Assembly (NCBI GenBank): GCA_900539425.1 | Contig: UQBX01000040.1 | Coordinates: 1 to 8,632, forward strand | Source of the DNA: an uncultured Oscillospiraceae bacterium | GTDB lineage: Bacteria; Bacillota; Clostridia; Oscillospirales; Acutalibacteraceae | Length of the DNA: 8,632 bases | Direction of reading: 5' to 3' | Shown: piece after piece, positions 1 through 5,642 of the stretch | Layout of the letters: each line of letters starts with the position of its first letter | How positions within the stretch are numbered: the first letter of the stretch is position 1 | Made by a program: the position numbers and the translations under genes | Notes under the pieces: generated by a model | Databases searched by the model: none | Seen by the model: only the letters and a program-made list of their open reading frames with translations | Told to the model about the DNA's origin: nothing

Positions 1-31
1 AAGTTTTGCTTCCGCCGTGTTTTTATATCTT

Positions 32-724
32 TTACTTATTGAATCTGTATCCTTTGCCCCAAACGGTGTGTATAAAATCTATAGTTGGGTCAACTTCTTT
101 TATTTTATCTCTTATTCTGTTTACATGTACGGTGATAGTTGAGGTTTCGCCGATTGAATCGTAATTCCATATTTCGTTAAAAAGCTCTTCTTTGCTGTAG
201 ACTGTATCCGGGCTTGATGCAAGAAAATAAAGCAGGTCAAATTCTTTGTTGGTCAAAACCAGTTCGCTGCCGTTTACAAAAGCACGGCGTGATTTTCCGT
301 CAAGTTTCAGTCCGCCGATCTCTATTGTTTTGGCATTGTTGTTTTCGTTTTTAGCGGTCAGCCTTTCATATCTGCTGATATGGGCTATAACACGGGCTAC
401 AAGTTCTTTGGGCGAAAACGGCTTAACTATGTAATCGTCCGCACCGTAGCCGAGACCGGTAATTTTATCAAGATCTTCCTTTTTTGCGCTTACAAGTAAA
501 ATAGGAATATCCTTTTTTTCCCTGACTTTTCTGCATACTTCCATTCCGTCAATGCCAGGCAGCATGATGTCAAGTAAAATAAGGCTGAAATTTTCATTCA
601 GTGCTTTTTCAAGACCGGCGTTTCCGTTTGCCGCAGTGGAAACCTCAAATCCGTTTGCTTCAAGATAATCTTTCTCTAAAGTGCATATGTTAGCATCATC
701 TTCAATTATCAGTATCTTTTTCAT
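32..724 (-). CDS. OmpR/PhoB-family response regulator
   Basis: A cytoplasmic DNA-binding response regulator of 230 residues, the usual length for the family. The N-terminal receiver domain (about 1-120) shows the acidic pair D9/D10, the phosphoacceptor D52 in LLDIMLPGIDG, S79 at the Thr/Ser switch position, and K101 in DDYIVKPFSPKEL. A short linker rich in Asn leads to a winged-helix effector domain (about 133-230) ending in the typical IHTVWGKGYRF strand. Phosphorylation at D52 by the partner kinase is expected to drive dimerisation and promoter binding; targets cannot be read from the sequence. It is the second gene of the operon: its ATG lies inside the 3' end of the kinase gene (23-base overlap), and a GGAGGT ribosome binding site at 733-738, 8 bases upstream, also lies within the kinase gene. 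Translational coupling is therefore likely. Family assignment is secure; the regulated process is unknown. Confidence 0.96.
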   Translation of the reverse strand: MKKILIIEDDANICTLEKDYLEANGFEVSTAANGNAGLEKALNENFSLILLDIMLPGIDGMEVCRKVREKKDIPILLVSAKKEDLDKITGLGYGADDYIVKPFSPKELVARVIAHISRYERLTAKNENNNAKTIEIGGLKLDGKSRRAFVNGSELVLTNKEFDLLYFLASSPDTVYSKEELFNEIWNYDSIGETSTITVHVNRIRDKIKEVDPTIDFIHTVWGKGYRFNK

Positions 725-2258
725 TGTCCTTTACCTCCGGTTCTTCTGTTTTTGGCAGTGATATAAATATTGAAAGTCCTTTTTCCGCATTTGTCTGTGC
801 CCATATCATTCCCTTGTGCAGCTCAACTATCTGCTTGCAAACTGCAAGCCCCAGTCCGCTGCCGTCGCTTACGTTAGAGCGGGCTTTGTCTGCCCTGTAA
901 AGCGTATCAAATATGCGTGATAGGCTTTTGGTGTCAACTCCCATACCGTTGTCTGCAATTTCAAATATTACAGAGTGTTCGTATTCGGAAATTATCAGCG
1001 ATATTTTGCCCCGAACCTCTTTGCGCCTGTATTTAATGCTGTTTGAAATTATATTGTTGACCACTCTTGAAAATCTGTCTGTGTCAATAAACAGCATGGG
1101 GTCTGACTTAGTATTGTTTATTATACTGTAATCAAAGTCTGCCTTTTTCAGTTCTTCGCCGATTTCGTCTGCAAACGAAAGGAAGTCTGAAATGCGTACC
1201 TGTTCACAGTTTAGCGTTATGCTTCCAAGCTCAAGCTTGGAGAGAGTGAGCAGGTCATTGAGCATTTTTTCCATTGAAACTGCTGAATCGTAAATGGTAT
1301 CAAGATATCGTATTTGCTTTTCGCGTGTATCAGCCACGCCGTCCCTTATACCCTCAAGGTATCCTTTAATAGATGTAAGCGGTGTTCTGAGATCGTGTGC
1401 TATTCCCGCAATCATTTCTTTCTGCTGTTGGTCGGCTCTGTTTATTCCGTCAATCAGCTCTTTTACCCTGAGTCTCATATCATTGAAACTCTGTGCCAGC
1501 TGACCTATCTCGTTTGTTGACTGATAATCTATTTCGTAATCAAGATTTCCCTTGGCAATTTCGTTTGCGCCCTTTGTTATTTTTTCTATGGGGCCTATAA
1601 TGGTCTTAGATGTAAGAAGAGAAAGTACTATGATAGCAACTATAAATGTTGCAACGCATACGCCCATTACTGTTGCCGCATTGTTGGTAAGACTTTCTAT
1701 TATGCCGTTGGAAGCGTAGCCGGAGTCGGCGTTTGGAACACTGTAATTGCTGTTTGCCGCTATGATTGTATATCGTCCGTCATCGCTGTCAAAAGAGTTT
1801 ACTATTACCAACCCAGAATCACCGTAATAATAGGAATTGCCTTCTTTATCTATCGGATCTATCGCATTTGCTTCGCTCAGCACATCATCAGGCGATTTTG
1901 TGGAATAAAAGGTCTTTCCGTCTTTTTCTATATAAAGAACGGAGCCGAATTCTTCCAGCTTTTCGGCTGTTTTTTCTATTTGGTTTTGCTTTTTTGTATC
2001 ATCGTTTTCTTCTGCTAATATTGATGCAATATTGCTTACGGTCTGGCTCCACTGCACCTGGTTTATTATGCTGTAGCTCTCTGTGGTAACAGAGGAGAAA
2101 CTGTATCTGTCCATAGATGTAACAACAAATATCAGCGCGCCCAATGTGAGTATCAGAACCGGTATCACTATGGCAAGCACAGAAGAGATAATAATTCTTG
2201 TGTTAATCTTAAAATTTATGGTTTTTTCCGGAATGGTGTTTTTGCTTTTACGCGCCAT
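702..2258 (-). CDS. Membrane sensor histidine kinase (HAMP, HisKA, HATPase)
   Basis: A sensor kinase of 518 residues. In order: a basic cytoplasmic N-terminus, a membrane segment at about 22-47, an extracytoplasmic sensor region of about 145 residues that I do not recognise, a second membrane segment at about 196-216, a HAMP linker (about 217-270), a HisKA dimerisation domain with H288 in AHDLRTPLTSIKGY, and a HATPase domain with N box (NNIISNSIKY, 401-410), G1 (DNGMG, 436-440) and G2 (GSGLGL, 466-471). All catalytic boxes look intact. The frame is open up to a TTG at 2318, but I chose the ATG at 2258: GGAGGGG lies 4 bases upstream of it, and the TTG at 2318 falls inside the candidate -35 box, so it would not be transcribed. 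The gene precedes and overlaps its response regulator. The acidic tail after about 505 is not part of the catalytic fold. The signal sensed is unknown. Confidence 0.95.
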   Translation of the reverse strand: MARKSKNTIPEKTINFKINTRIIISSVLAIVIPVLILTLGALIFVVTSMDRYSFSSVTTESYSIINQVQWSQTVSNIASILAEENDDTKKQNQIEKTAEKLEEFGSVLYIEKDGKTFYSTKSPDDVLSEANAIDPIDKEGNSYYYGDSGLVIVNSFDSDDGRYTIIAANSNYSVPNADSGYASNGIIESLTNNAATVMGVCVATFIVAIIVLSLLTSKTIIGPIEKITKGANEIAKGNLDYEIDYQSTNEIGQLAQSFNDMRLRVKELIDGINRADQQQKEMIAGIAHDLRTPLTSIKGYLEGIRDGVADTREKQIRYLDTIYDSAVSMEKMLNDLLTLSKLELGSITLNCEQVRISDFLSFADEIGEELKKADFDYSIINNTKSDPMLFIDTDRFSRVVNNIISNSIKYRRKEVRGKISLIISEYEHSVIFEIADNGMGVDTKSLSRIFDTLYRADKARSNVSDGSGLGLAVCKQIVELHKGMIWAQTNAEKGLSIFISLPKTEEPEVKDNEKDTDN

Positions 2259-2262
2259 AAGA

Positions 2263-2269
2263 CCCCTCC
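2263..2269 (-). promoter_or_regulatory. Ribosome binding site deciding the kinase start
   Basis: On the minus strand this reads GGAGGGG, followed by TCTT and the ATG at 2258. It supports starting the kinase at MARKSKN rather than 20 codons further upstream. Confidence 0.85.
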
Positions 2270-2289
2270 GCAAACGGTATTTCTTTTTT

Positions 2290-2318
2290 ATAGTAGCATA
2301 ATTATCTGCTGTATTCAA
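2290..2318 (-). promoter_or_regulatory. Promoter of the two-component operon
   Basis: On the minus strand there is a -35 box TTGAAT (2318-2313), a 17-base spacer, and a -10 box TACTAT (2295-2290) directly preceded by TGC, an extended -10 motif. The inferred transcription start near 2283 gives a leader of about 25 bases carrying the GGAGGGG site. The promoter fires away from bioY. Confidence 0.7.
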
Positions 2319-2341
2319 CTTTAATATGTAAATATTTCCTG

Positions 2342-2378
2342 AATTGTAAACTAAAATCAGCAGAAAAGGTTGACAATT
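2342..2378 (+). promoter_or_regulatory. Candidate BirA operator upstream of bioY
   Basis: Two inverted half-sites, AATTGTAAAC (2342-2351) and GTTGACAATT (2369-2378), match at 9 of 10 positions and are separated by 17 bases. Counting the 9-base cores TTGTAAACT and GGTTGACAA, the spacer is 15 bases. This is the form known for bifunctional BirA repressors (TTGTNAACC, about 15 bases, then GGTTNACAA). The right half-site contains the -35 box of the bioY promoter, so bound BirA-biotinyl-AMP would block RNA polymerase when biotin is plentiful. The binding protein is inferred from the site pattern and the adjacent bioY; birA is not in the window. Confidence 0.75.
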
Positions 2379-2398
2379 AGATTTTTTTGCAGTATAAC
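2370..2398 (+). promoter_or_regulatory. bioY promoter
   Basis: A perfect -35 box TTGACA (2370-2375), a 17-base spacer and a -10 box TATAAC (2393-2398) form a near-consensus sigma-A-type promoter. The expected start near 2405 gives a leader of about 30 bases with the ribosome binding site GAGGTG at 2425-2430. A promoter this strong would need repression, which fits the overlapping inverted repeat. Confidence 0.8.
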
Positions 2399-2435
2399 AT
2401 TAGTGTTGCTAAAAAGAGATAAATGAGGTGCATTT

Positions 2436-3002
2436 ATGGAAAGTAAAGCTGAAAAAAAGACGGTCAAAAATATAAAAACCATGAATATTGTCTATATAGG
2501 CATATTTGCCGCAGTTATAGCGGTCTGCTCTTGGATACAGATACCGCTTGTAGTTCCGATAACTCTTCAGACTCTCGGAATTTGTGTTGCGGCAGGGCTT
2601 CTGGGGTTCAAAAAAGGTGTTCTTTCAGTTGTTGTTTATGAGCTTATAGGATTTATCGGTGTTCCGGTTTTCGCTAATTTCGGAGCAGGCCCGGGAGTTC
2701 TTCTCGGCGTAACGGGAGGGTATATCGTAGGCTTCATATTTACAGCTGCAATTGTTGGGGGCGCTGTTTCGCATTTCGGCAAGAAAATTCCCGTATATAT
2801 AATATCGATGGTACTTGGTGTAGCGGTCTGCTACATTTTCGGCACAGCGTGGTTTATGGTGTGGTCATCAACAAACGGTTCTGCCGCAACTCTCAGCGGG
2901 GCGCTTATGTCATGTGTAGTACCGTTTATTGTTCCCGATCTTGTAAAAATTGCGCTTGCCACGCTGATTTGCGCTAAACTTTCTAAGTATATCCGCGCAT
3001 AA
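2436..3002 (+). CDS. bioY: BioY, biotin S-component of an ECF transporter
   Basis: A membrane protein of 188 residues with about six hydrophobic segments, the expected size for BioY. It shows the family signatures PITLQTLG (41-48), GVPVFANFGAGPGVLLG (75-91) followed by TGGYIVGF, and PFIVPDLVKIALA (163-175). Residue 92 is Val where many family members have Pro before TGGY. BioY binds biotin with high affinity and, with the energy-coupling module EcfA-EcfA'-EcfT, imports it; those genes are not here, so a shared module encoded elsewhere is the likely partner. The ATG follows GAGGTG by 5 bases. A strong promoter with an overlapping BirA-like operator lies immediately upstream, indicating biotin repression. 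No intrinsic terminator is visible before the next gene, so some read-through into the dehydrogenase is possible. Confidence 0.95.
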   Translation: MESKAEKKTVKNIKTMNIVYIGIFAAVIAVCSWIQIPLVVPITLQTLGICVAAGLLGFKKGVLSVVVYELIGFIGVPVFANFGAGPGVLLGVTGGYIVGFIFTAAIVGGAVSHFGKKIPVYIISMVLGVAVCYIFGTAWFMVWSSTNGSAATLSGALMSCVVPFIVPDLVKIALATLICAKLSKYIRA

Positions 3003-3005
3003 TGC

Positions 3006-3015
3006 TTTACGTAAA
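3006..3015. repeat. Small perfect palindrome after bioY
   Basis: TTTACGTAAA is a 10-base perfect palindrome lying 8 bases before the TTGACA box of the next promoter. It has no loop and so is not a terminator. It could be a protein binding site, but a palindrome this short in AT-rich DNA may be chance. Confidence 0.3.
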
Positions 3016-3022
3016 AATAATA

Positions 3023-3052
3023 TTGACAAATTTTTATTTATTCTTGTAAAAT
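3023..3052 (+). promoter_or_regulatory. Candidate promoter P1 of the SDR gene
   Basis: A perfect -35 box TTGACA (3023-3028), an 18-base spacer and TAAAAT (3047-3052) as a -10 box. The leader would be about 55 bases and would include the palindrome at 3063-3077. Confidence 0.6.
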
Positions 3053-3072
3053 ACAGTACCTTTTAGTATAAT
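3044..3072 (+). promoter_or_regulatory. Candidate promoter P2 of the SDR gene
   Basis: TTGTAA (3044-3049), a 17-base spacer and a perfect -10 box TATAAT (3067-3072). It overlaps P1, so the two could be alternatives. The -10 box lies in the middle of a 15-base palindrome, which could make this promoter repressible. Confidence 0.5.
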
Positions 3073-3077
3073 ACTAA
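3063..3077. promoter_or_regulatory. Palindromic candidate operator over the SDR -10 box
   Basis: TTAGTAT and ATACTAA form perfect 7-base arms around a central A, centred on the TATAAT box at 3067-3072. The position is ideal for a repressor. The regulator is unknown; none is encoded beside it apart from the two-component system. Confidence 0.45.
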
Positions 3078-3113
3078 TGTAATATTTTGTAATTAAGACG
3101 GAGGGTATAAATT

Positions 3114-3947
3114 ATGTCCAACTGGCTTGACGGAAAAACCTGTATCGTAACCGGCGCGTCCGGCGGTATGGGCGCTGGCATTGCCGCAACACTTATCAAA
3201 AAGCATGGTTGCCGCGTTATAGGCGTAGCAAGAAGCGAAACGAAAATGCTCAAGTTTATTGAGGAGCTCGGCCCTACATATGCAGAGCAGTTTTCATATA
3301 AGCTTTTTGATGTTTCAAAAAATGAAAACTGGGTTAATTTTGTAAAAGAACTTGAAGAGGAAAACATCAGCGTTGATGTGCTTGTAAACAATGCAGGTAT
3401 TCTTCCCAAGTTTAAGAGATTTGACCGCTATGAAATGGATGAGATTGAAAAGGCAATCAATATCAATTTCTATTCATGCGTTTATTCCACAAAGGCACTT
3501 CTGCCGATGCTTATGAAGAGCAGCGATCCCGGAATTATCAATATAGATTCTTCAGCAGCTCTTATGAGCCTTGCCGGCACAAGTATGTATTCAGCTTCAA
3601 AGGCTGCTCTCAAGGGCTTCACCGAGTCTCTCAGAGAGGAGTTCAGAGGCAAGATTTATGTAGGCCTTGTATGTCCCGGATTTACAAAAACAGACATTTT
3701 CCGCGATCAGAAAAATGACGGCGGCAAGGGCCAGAAGGTTATGGATATGATATCAACCAACTGTGATACCATGGTAAAACTCATTATGTTCGGTATTGAG
3801 CATAAGCAGGCTCTTCAGGTTCACGGTATGGATGCTCACGCAATGAACGTATTCGGCAAGCTTCTTCCCGTTAACGGCTCACGTCTTTTCAGCGCCATCA
3901 TGAAGGCTGCTGATATTGACCTGTTCAGCGAAGTATTCAAAGATTAA
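3114..3947 (+). CDS. Classical short-chain dehydrogenase/reductase (SDR)
   Basis: A cytoplasmic NAD(P)-dependent oxidoreductase of 277 residues with a complete classical SDR signature: cofactor-binding TGASGGMG (13-20), NNAG (92-95), and a catalytic tetrad likely formed by N118, S146, Y159 and K163 (YSASK), followed by CPGFTKTDIF at about 187-196. R40 at the end of the second strand (GVAR) would suit NADP(H), which is inference. The C-terminal part after about residue 200 is longer and more polar than in short members such as FabG and probably shapes the substrate site. The substrate cannot be named. The ATG follows GGAGGG (3100-3105) by 8 bases. The gene has its own candidate promoters and is separated from the downstream symporter by a hairpin, so co-expression with it is possible but probably reduced. 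A ketone, polyol or fatty-acyl substrate would all fit the fold. Confidence 0.93.
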   Translation: MSNWLDGKTCIVTGASGGMGAGIAATLIKKHGCRVIGVARSETKMLKFIEELGPTYAEQFSYKLFDVSKNENWVNFVKELEEENISVDVLVNNAGILPKFKRFDRYEMDEIEKAININFYSCVYSTKALLPMLMKSSDPGIINIDSSAALMSLAGTSMYSASKAALKGFTESLREEFRGKIYVGLVCPGFTKTDIFRDQKNDGGKGQKVMDMISTNCDTMVKLIMFGIEHKQALQVHGMDAHAMNVFGKLLPVNGSRLFSAIMKAADIDLFSEVFKD

Positions 3948-3962
3948 TTTTTTCGCAAAGGA

Positions 3963-4005
3963 GCGAAGCGATGTTTTACGGCATCGTTTCGCCCTTTTAT
4001 ATTTT
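3963..4005 (+). terminator. Hairpin with T-rich tail between SDR and symporter
   Basis: GCGAAGCGATG (3963-3973) pairs with CATCGTTTCGC (3982-3992), giving an 11-bp stem with one G-T wobble and an 8-base loop. CC, TTTT and ATATTTTT follow. It can act as an intrinsic terminator for the SDR transcript. The space left before the symporter start is too short for a normal promoter, so partial read-through is likely. Confidence 0.7.
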
Positions 4006-4028
4006 TATGTAACCAAAAGGAGTAGTTT

Positions 4029-5495
4029 ATGAGCGCAAATACTGATATTACCACTCAAAAACACATGAAATTCAAAGAAGTTCTGGCTTATTCACTCGGA
4101 CTTTTCGGCTTCCAGGCAATAGTAGGACTTCTCAATTCATATCAGGCAGAGTTCGATTCATCCATCCTCGGCGCTGATATTGCGGTAGTGGGTATACTTA
4201 TTCTGGTTGCCAAGATAGTTTCAGCTGTTTTTGATCCCGTAGTAGGCAATCTTATCGACCGTTCCAAGAGCAAGAGAGGAAAGTTCAAATCAATGATACT
4301 TTATTCTCTTCTGCCTCTGCTTGTAATGACGGCGGTGGTTTTTGTAAATGTTCCGTTCAAGGATAACAAAATCGCAATTTATATTTGGATATTCGTTACA
4401 TACCTTATCTGGAGCCTTGCAATGACTCTTGGTGATGTACCGTCTCAGGGTATAGCATCCGTGCTTACTCCGAACCCCACGGAGCGTACAAACGTTGTTT
4501 CTATTTCTAACACTTTCAAACAGATCGGCTTTTCCGCATGCGTTGTCATCGTTCCTATCGTTTGCCTTATAATTCCCGAAGGCTCAAAGGTTTTTGTTTC
4601 CTCGGGTGAAACAGATACACCGATGATCTCAAGCGAATATTTCTGGACTGCCGTTCTTACTGCCGCTTTAGGCTGCCTGCTTTTTGCTCTTATCCCCATG
4701 ATAAACAAAGAGCGCGTGCCTTACGTTTCAGGCGAAAAAACAACTTTCCGCGATATGATGCTTGCGCTTAAAAATAACAAGCCCCTCATGCTCGTAATAA
4801 TTTCCTATTTTCTCGGCTTCGGCAGACAGATGGCAATGGGTATCCAGGTTCAGGCGGCTAATGTTCTTCTCGGTTCTCAGAACCTCGTTGCCGTGCTCGG
4901 AATAGTAACTGCTGTCGGCTCAATGATAAGCATGGCAGTTTGCCCGCTCCTTATCAAGAAAATGGGAGAGAGAAATGTTTATCTTCTCATGTCCTTCTAT
5001 GGCTTCGGCGTTTCGGTGGTTTCATTTATCGTCGGCCATTTCTGGTTCCTTAATCCCGATAATATGGTGCTTACCGTGCTGTTTTATGTAACGCTGTTCC
5101 TTATAGGACTTCAGTTTGCGGCTGTAACGCTGATGCCTATGATAATGACTGCGGACTGCGTTGATTATTATGAGTATGAAACAGGCAAAAGAATGGAAGG
5201 CGCTGCATATTCTGTTCTTACACTTACTATCAAAGTGTGCCTTGCTCTCGGAACTGCTCTCGGTCTTGTGTTTATTCAGTTCTCTGGCTATTCGGATACT
5301 GTTGCTCAGATTACAGCGGGCACTGTTTCAGGGTTCAGCACAAAAACAAAAGATATTGTGTTCTTTGCTTACACCGTAATGCCCGGCATACTTGCTCTGC
5401 TTTCAACAATTCCCATGTTCAAATATAACATTGTTGGCAAAAAGAAAGCAGAAATTTCAAAAGCTCTTGCCGAAAGAAGAGAAGCAAAAGACTAA
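4029..5495 (+). CDS. GPH-family sugar:cation symporter (MFS fold)
   Basis: A polytopic inner-membrane transporter of 488 residues with about twelve hydrophobic segments, of the glycoside-pentoside-hexuronide:cation symporter family (MelB/XynP type). The N-terminal half carries DPVVGNLIDRSKSKRGKFK (69-87), the family's loop motif, and the C-terminal half carries ADCVDYYEYETGKRMEG (375-391), the conserved AD-DY-E-TG-R-G signature. Both ends are cytoplasmic and charged. Members couple sugar uptake to Na+ or H+. The next gene is an intracellular GH51 arabinofuranosidase, so short arabinosides or xylosides are the best substrate guess; this rests on context only. The ATG follows AAGGAG (4017-4022) by 6 bases. 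I find no promoter between the upstream hairpin and the start, so expression probably depends on transcription from the SDR side. A strong terminator ends the unit. Confidence 0.92.
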   Translation: MSANTDITTQKHMKFKEVLAYSLGLFGFQAIVGLLNSYQAEFDSSILGADIAVVGILILVAKIVSAVFDPVVGNLIDRSKSKRGKFKSMILYSLLPLLVMTAVVFVNVPFKDNKIAIYIWIFVTYLIWSLAMTLGDVPSQGIASVLTPNPTERTNVVSISNTFKQIGFSACVVIVPIVCLIIPEGSKVFVSSGETDTPMISSEYFWTAVLTAALGCLLFALIPMINKERVPYVSGEKTTFRDMMLALKNNKPLMLVIISYFLGFGRQMAMGIQVQAANVLLGSQNLVAVLGIVTAVGSMISMAVCPLLIKKMGERNVYLLMSFYGFGVSVVSFIVGHFWFLNPDNMVLTVLFYVTLFLIGLQFAAVTLMPMIMTADCVDYYEYETGKRMEGAAYSVLTLTIKVCLALGTALGLVFIQFSGYSDTVAQITAGTVSGFSTKTKDIVFFAYTVMPGILALLSTIPMFKYNIVGKKKAEISKALAERREAKD

Positions 5496-5508
5496 TGTAA
5501 AAATAATT

Positions 5509-5536
5509 ACCGCCCGAATTTTTTCGGGCGGTTTTT
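5509..5536 (+). terminator. Intrinsic terminator after the symporter
   Basis: ACCGCCCGAA (5509-5518) and TTCGGGCGGT (5523-5532) form a perfect 10-bp stem around a TTTT loop, followed by an uninterrupted T run to 5536. This is the clearest terminator in the window and makes abfA a separate transcription unit. Confidence 0.93.
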
Positions 5537-5541
5537 GTGCT

Positions 5542-5570
5542 TTGGTGCAGAAATGTAAAAAAATTATAAA
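5542..5570 (+). promoter_or_regulatory. Candidate abfA promoter
   Basis: TTGGTG (5542-5547), a 17-base spacer and TATAAA (5565-5570) form a plausible but weak promoter, giving a leader of about 65 bases. The -10 box is also the left arm of a palindrome. The rest of the gap (5580-5628) is AT-rich; GATAAT at 5607-5612 is another possible -10 but lacks a recognisable -35. Confidence 0.45.
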
Positions 5571-5579
5571 TAATTTATA
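5565..5579. promoter_or_regulatory. Palindrome over the abfA -10 box
   Basis: TATAAAT and ATTTATA are perfect 7-base arms around a central A. It covers the candidate -10 box and the expected transcription start, as the SDR palindrome does. All its bases are A or T, so chance is a real alternative. Confidence 0.3.
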
Positions 5580-5642
5580 TATCTCTTTATTTTAAAATCT
5601 CTTTGCGATAATATAGTTAAAAATTATAAAGGCGGTATTCTG

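Noticed and set aside
1766..2301. Open frames on the plus strand opposite the kinase sensor region
   Set aside because: They have low-complexity translations, no family motifs and no promoter; the kinase on the other strand explains the sequence.
2259..2318. Extension of the kinase by 20 residues to the TTG at 2318
   Set aside because: It would need translation to start inside the -35 box; the ATG at 2258 has a strong ribosome binding site.
3074..3409. Open frame on the minus strand opposite the start of the SDR gene
   Set aside because: It lies almost wholly over a gene with clear SDR motifs, has a Ser/Pro-rich composition typical of an antisense shadow and no ribosome binding site that I can see.
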